Positions 59,036 through 64,000 of a DNA stretch of 64,000 nucleotides are shown piece by piece. A program made the translations under genes and the position numbers. The DNA comes from Rhizopus sp. PT2906 (lineage: Eukaryota; Mucoromycota; Mucoromycetes; Mucorales; Rhizopodaceae), in NCBI GenBank assembly GCA_025529335.1, contig JAMYHX010000031.1:62001-126000 (forward strand), written 5' to 3'. How positions within the stretch are numbered: the first letter of the stretch is position 1; every line of letters begins with the position of its first letter. The notes beneath the pieces are model-generated. The model saw only the letters and a list, made by a program, of their open reading frames with translations. It ran no database searches and was not told where the DNA came from.

Positions 59036-59165
59036 GAGAGAGTGAACTGGACAGCCTTAGGCAAAGACTTTGGTTATGTGAAGTTGTATAGCGTCTCTAC
59101 ATGTATAGGAGAAGAAGCGTCCGCAGTATTAGCCTATTTTCTGGTGCATGTAGTGTTCACCTTTT
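59036..59165 (+). repeat. Diverged repeat copy B
   Basis: Partner of copy A, 650 nt away in the same orientation, with an insertion of about 10 nt relative to it. It lies in a 91-codon frame (59012-59287) whose C-terminal part is Gly/Lys/Gln-rich and probably not functional. Confidence 0.7.
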
Positions 59166-59289
59166 GCAAAAGATATATATATGCTAAATCAATGACAGGT
59201 GATTCGAAGAAAGTGGGACAACGAGGCATGAAGGGCAGAAAAAATCAATTTCAAACTGGTGGTGAAGATCAAAAAGGAAAGCAGTAAAA

Positions 59290-59619
59290 AACTGACGCTT
59301 TCGTGATAAATCATGGATGACTAGGCTTTTGTCTGAAGTTGTTATGAACTTTTCGTATCTTATGCATTAATTATGTGAGGAAAAGTGGGGAAGGCTAATA
59401 TCCTCCAATTTTGGTAAAATTTACAAAAATCATATTCAATACTATACAATTTATCGTTTGAGCTCACAAGAAAAAAGCAAGCTGTTCTTTGGGATAAACG
59501 ACAAAGACTACCGAGCTTCTTGATAATAAATCAATGGATAAAGATGGAGTCTATGTCAGTAATGAGCGTTAAAGACCACTTTAACTTATGGCTGGTATAC
59601 ATGTTATTCAAGTGTCTTA
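59290..59619. other. Intergenic, no gene seen
   Basis: AT-rich 3' flank of the following minus-strand gene; no open frame of interest. Confidence 0.45.
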
Positions 59620-60842
59620 TTACTGAGCGTATTTATTAATTGACATCGAAGATAATCCTCTTAATCGACTTAAAGCCAATGACGGTGTAAACGATGACCC
59701 GGTTGCTTGTGTTGTATTTGCAATCCTATCAATAGCCTCTTCATCTTTCTCAACAACAGATTGACCTGTGGCTATAATCTCTTCCTGTAAGATAGATTCA
59801 GCCGTAGTAGACGGCTCGCTTGCGTTTGATTTTATCAACCTTTCAATGGATGGACTTGTCTTTTTTAGTGCATTTAGATAAAGTTCACCCAATAATGGCC
59901 ATCGTTCAAGATTGGTGATTCTGTCTTCAGTATCTAGATACTTTTCAATGCTGGACAAAGACCTAAAGATAGCGCTTATCTGCTTATTAATGCGATTAGC
60001 CTGTTGCTTTATTGCTTTCACTAGACGACATTGTCAGGGGCCAAATAATCAGTTTTGGTTGTTCTAACCCATGATTACCTTCCGGAATTTTTTCACATAT
60101 TAATTTTGACTGGTTTAAAGCAAGTATAGAAGACTGAGCCATAGAAGAACTGAGGTCATCAACATGTTTGATACGTTGTAATAGCAATTTCTATAGTTAA
60201 ATAATAAATTGATCATCTCTCACTTGGCAGGGGAGTCCCTCACTTTACTTGATCTGAATTAACTTGTGACATCTGAGCCGCAATATGGTCTTGTATATCA
60301 AATAAAGTATCAGCTAAGCTGTCTGCAGAATCTATAAAAATGAAATTAAGATATAAATACATATGCTTTATATAGAGGAACTCTTACATTTTCCAATCTG
60401 CTTGTTTGTCACAAGTTTTCCACTTGATTTAAGCGATATGACGCTTTCGAGAGTAAAACCTTTTTCTTGTACTTTTACCAGCGGCTCAACTTTGCCAATC
60501 TCTTTTAAACGCTTCAAGTCACTATCCTCTGCTTCTTCTAGGCGATGAACTACTTCTATAACACCATCCTGTCACTTTTTTTTTCGCATTAAACCATTTC
60601 AAGAGTAACTGCTTTCAATAAGTACCTCTGTCTGTGTTTCAGTTAAGAGTAGATTGTTATCACTAGCTGTTAAAATGGTCATTACACACACATTCTTATC
60701 ATGACAGAAAAAAGTACCATTACAGTCCGTCTCCTCTCTATAGGATGCTTTGGTCAAACAAGATTCTTCCTTTGATGAAACTGATGTCTATCATTGGATT
60801 ATTATCTATTTAACATGTATCTTTCATTTCACTCTTTACCAT
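59620..60842 (-). CDS. Uncharacterised coiled-coil protein
   Basis: Six exons on the minus strand: 60842-60840, 60787-60626, 60568-60388, 60331-60249, 60190-60079 and 60020-59620; all phases agree and give 313 residues. The first exon would be just the ATG, since an in-frame TAG precedes the next codons and ATG is followed at once by GTAAAG. The N-terminal half (TSVSSKEESCLTKASYREET, VCVMTILTASDNNLLLTE) looks beta-rich. Then come long helices with heptad-like leucines (VVHRLEEAEDSDLKRLKEIG; LLLQRIKHVDDLSSSMAQSS; IKQQANRINKQISAIFRSLS). The composition resembles nucleoporin or tethering-complex coiled coils but no family is recognised. Shares its promoter with DBR1. Confidence 0.7.
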
Positions 60843-60884
60843 TAATATGCAATTATTTTATTTAAATAAATATAATACAAAGCG

Positions 60885-60905
<21 letters not shown>

Positions 60906-60960
<55 letters not shown>
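60906..60960. repeat. 55-nt homopolymeric T tract in shared promoter
   Basis: An uninterrupted run of 55 T preceded by TTTTC repeats (60890-60905). It lies in the 128 nt between the divergent coiled-coil protein and DBR1 start codons. Poly(dA:dT) tracts exclude nucleosomes and often drive bidirectional promoters. Length may be inaccurate because of sequencing limits. Confidence 0.9.
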
Positions 60961-60966
<6 letters not shown>

Positions 60967-60970
60967 AAAA

Positions 60971-62719
60971 ATGACAACACGCTTTATGAGGGTACTATTA
61001 ATACACTTTTGAAAAAATAGACTAATATATGTTGCATTAGATTGCCATTGAAGGTTGCTGCCATGGTCAATTAGACAATATTTATAATACCATTAAACGC
61101 GATGAACTGGCAACCGGAAAAAAAGTAGATCTTGTTCTGATATGTGGTGACTTTCAGGTAAATCATATACACACGCTAAGAGAGAGAGAGACTGACGTAA
61201 CTGTACTAGGCTGTTCGCAACACGTCTGATCTGGCTTGTATGTCAGTGCCAGATAAATACAAAAAGATTGGCGATTTTTGGAAATACTATTCAGGCAAAG
61301 TAAAAGCACCCTATCCGACCATTTTCATAGGCGGAAACCATGAAGCCAGCAATTATTTATGGGAGCTGTACTATGGTGGATGGGTGTGTGATGACATCTA
61401 CTATCTTGGAAACGCAGGCGTGATTAACTTTGGTGGGCTGAGGATAGCAGGATTGTCTGGAATATACAGCGAACACAGCTATTATCGTAGTCACTATGAA
61501 GTCTCACCGTACAATTCTTCAGAGAAAAGGTCGGTGTATCACGTAAGAGATTATGACGTGAAGAAACTGTTGCAGATTCGTGAGCCCGTAGACATATTCT
61601 TATCTCACGATTGGCCACGAGGTGTTGAGCGTTATGGTGATGTACAGGATCTTATCAAGAGAAAGCCATTTTTTGAAAAGGAGGTTGGTGAATGAATGGA
61701 GCTTATTGTTATAATCTAACCATTTGATATAGATCCTCTCAAAGCGTCTTGGAAGCTTCCCAAATGAGCTCTTATTATCAAAGATACAACCTGCTCGATG
61801 GTTTGCTGCCCACTTGCATGTTCGTTATGAAGCAGAGATTGATCATAACAATAAAGATAATTACACAGATAGCACGAAGCAACTCTTAGAAAGGCATAAT
61901 ATACCAGTAGCTAAAAACCTTGACGAAATCAAAATTGAGGATGATGATGGTAATGGTAGTAATGATAGTGCCACTGAAAAAGGTAGACAATATAGTTCCT
62001 AAAGAGCATTAGTATTGAAACTAGCTTAAAAGGTTCAAAACCACCCAAAACTACAAAGTTCTTAAGCTTGGATAAATGCCTGCCTCATCACCAGTACTTA
62101 GAGGTACATATATATATATATATATTGAGCAAATAAGAAGAGGCCCAACTTATGCTCTCTTAGATCATTGATGTCCCTGTCTCTTGTGATGAAAGCGAGG
62201 AGCCTGACTTTTATTATGATCTAGAATGGTTATCTATTACAAGAGCTATGAACAAGTATCTGTCAGTTTCTCATCAGCATATACCAATGCCTTCGGATGA
62301 AAAGCTAAAAGAAGAGATTGCAAAAGAGCGAGAACAACTGGAAAAGCAAAAACAACATAATGCTCTTGATTTGAAAATACCCCACAACTTTGAGCCTACT
62401 GCTCCTGCACATGGCACAGATACTGGAGGAAGAAAAATGTTTATGCAGCTCCGTGAGTATTGATGTTTAAATAAGCTACTAGATGAACTAATTCTCCCCC
62501 TCTTTTTCAAAAGAACGTCCATTTTTCAACCCACAGACAGACTTGTTTTGTAAAGTAATCGGAATAGAAAACAAGATTAACGCTAATGGTCAGCGTGTCG
62601 ATGAAATAAACAATGTGGGAACGTCTATCAATGACTCAAGTCAAGATACTAAACGTCAAAAAGTAACTGAAGATACATTGCAGTCTGAGATTACAATAGA
62701 TGAATCTGAATTCCTTTAA
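60971..62719 (+). CDS. DBR1: Lariat debranching enzyme Dbr1
   Basis: Metallophosphoesterase that hydrolyses the 2'-5' bond of excised intron lariats in the nucleus, needed for intron turnover and for release of intronic snoRNAs. Exons 60971-60991, 61041-61157, 61210-61683, 61733-61982, 62033-62103, 62164-62452 and 62514-62719 give 475 residues. Metal-binding motifs: EGCCHGQLD, ICGDFQAVRN, GGNHEASNYL, SHDWPRG and, after LLLSKIQPARWFAAHLH, the C-terminal KFLSLDKCLPHHQYLEIIDVP. The 50-nt intron 61983-62032 removes an in-frame stop. The first exon is seven codons (MTTRFMR). A charged helix (EKLKEEIAKEREQLEKQ) and FFNPQTDLFCK follow, then an acidic end. Confidence 0.95.
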
Positions 62720-62846
62720 TCAGTCCCTTCCTGAATAAAGAAATCAATGTCTATTCATTGAATTAACATTTTTATTTGATATAAAGCTCAGTGATAAGTA
62801 CACATATTAAATAACTGTATATGTTTAGAATTTTCGTGGCAATCGT

Positions 62847-64000
62847 TTAGAATTCATATCCTTCAACCTTGAATAACTCGGCATAGTCAAAATATCGAGT
62901 CATCAATTGTTGAACTGGACGAGGTAGATTCATGGAAGTTAACATATTTTGCATTTTAGAAAGACCTTCTCTACGAATAAGGATATTAAGATTTCGTGCA
63001 ATTTCACTTGGGTACTATATACAAAGGATTACTACTTTTTTATATGGGCTTATAGACAAACTTACCACTATCTCATGATACCATCTCTCATGATATACTG
63101 TTAATTTAACAGCAGCCAAAAGAGCTCTTTGCACGTTTGATTCGGATACATAAATCTCGAGTAATTTCATCCATGCTTTAGCAGAGAATTTATGATCCAA
63201 ACATTGTTCATATGCTTCTTTAGCATCGTTTTGATGCCAAAGACGAAGGGCAAGGTCACCCAATAGTTCCCATTCTGTGCCAGTTTTACGGTAGGGCATT
63301 TGTTGGGCTCTATAATGAGCTGCTTCAGTTTTCCAAAAGGTATATATGCGCAGATCTTCATATAGAACCATAAATAGGTTATCTAACCAGCGTTCACAAA
63401 GACGCTTGTTGCTGAATGTAAAACTAACCCCATCACTTGGGTGAGGTGCATTTTGAATAGAAGCACTGCTGGGATCTCCGTTATTAGACTGGGTAAAATA
63501 GAAAACATTAGATTTTACTCTTTCAGACGCTCTTGTTTCTTACGTTAGGTTTGTCTTCAGCAACCTGCTTGGGGCGTACAAGTGGTGTATGCTGCACCTG
63601 AATCGGTGTACTTGCTTTGTTTTCATCACCATTTAAATCAATAGTTTCCATCTTTCCTACAATCTCGCCTTCTTCCTTTTCATCTTTGTCTGCTTCATTA
63701 TTAACCTGCTCTTCTGTATTCTCTGTTGCTTCCACCTTGGGCTGTCCTTCTGTATCTTCTGTTGCCTCAGTGGTATCTGCTGTATCCTGTGCTTCATTTT
63801 CAGCATCCCCATTTATGGAAATACTTGACTTTTGTATATCCTCCTTTGCCTTTTGCATGCGATACTCCTCCTCCATCACAAACACTTGAGAACGGCACTT
63901 TAATAGATCATCCCATCCGATCTTGCTTGCTAAGCGCGTCAGAAGTGAATATGCCTTTGCAAACGTACCATGCAAGGCAGGTGCGGGCAGTCGAGACAGA
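62847..64000 (-). CDS. ChAPs exomer subunit (Chs6/Bch1/Bud7 family), partial
   Basis: Exomer cargo adaptor that, with Chs5, exports chitin synthase and other proteins from the trans-Golgi to the cell surface. The gene runs off the right edge; visible exons are 64000-63544 (5' incomplete), 63488-63066 and 63014-62847. Visible features: LPAPALHGTFAKAYSLLTR and CRSQVFVMEEEYRMQ, an acidic E/T-rich insertion, then TPR-like helices (WELLGDLALRLWHQNDAKEAYEQCL; AWMKLLEIYVSESNVQRALLAAV) and the family's C-terminal end VQQLMTRYFDYAELFKVEGYEF. Phase-0 junctions. In yeast four paralogues share this architecture; the sequence does not say which is meant. Convergent with DBR1; the 3' ends are 127 nt apart. 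Confidence 0.9.

Overview
The window looks like nuclear DNA of an early-diverging filamentous fungus, most likely Mucorales (Mucoromycota). The basis is AT-rich sequence, many short (about 40-60 nt) GT-AG introns with pyrimidine-rich ends and CTAAC/CTAAT-like branch sites, no operons, and a typically fungal gene set (plasma-membrane H+-ATPase, ERMES Mdm10, WOPR regulator, ChAPs exomer subunit, ATP-type PEP carboxykinase). The species cannot be named from the sequence alone. Exon limits below were chosen so that reading phase, splice sites and family motifs agree.

Layout. 2.4-5.8 kb: plasma-membrane H+-ATPase. 5.9-6.6: GATA factor (-). 8.8-10.0: MDM10, convergent with the chaperonin gene CCT1 (10.4-12.2, -), which is followed by a nine-exon Dal5-type MFS permease (12.3-14.4, -). 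15.3-16.4: an apparently non-coding spliced gene whose introns hold box C/D-like snoRNA candidates. 16.5-17.8: two small uncharacterised genes (-). 19.6-25.3: a graveyard of mobile elements: a Tc1/IS630-type transposase split by a Fanzor/TnpB-like C-terminal fragment, a 150-nt tandem repeat, a probable MULE-like relic, and a second, different Fanzor-like gene with frameshifts and stops. 25.2-28.4: mostly empty.

28.5-44.8 is housekeeping-rich: hexose transporter, AP endonuclease (two candidate starts), Wsc/Mid2-like surface sensor (-), RRM-PUF protein, vacuolar alkaline phosphatase PHO8, peroxin PEX13 and PCK1. 44.8-50.2 is gene-poor with one decayed repeat-family gene. 50.2-56.7: WOPR regulator (-), small alpha/beta-hydrolase-like gene (-), mitochondrial pyruvate carrier, long-chain acyl-CoA synthetase (with a predicted 6-nt microexon) and a GNAT acetyltransferase. 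57.8-59.3: relics of a multicopy gene family. 59.6-64.0: coiled-coil protein (-), DBR1 (+) sharing a short promoter holding a 55-nt T tract, and a ChAPs gene (-) that runs off the right edge.

Functionally, several genes touch carbon and organelle metabolism (PMA1, hexose transporter, PCK1, pyruvate carrier, acyl-CoA synthetase, PEX13, MDM10), but nothing shows they are co-regulated. The most noteworthy material is the pair of unrelated-looking Fanzor-like relics within 5 kb, the intronic snoRNA host gene, and the 6-nt microexon at the acyl-CoA synthetase YGMTE motif.
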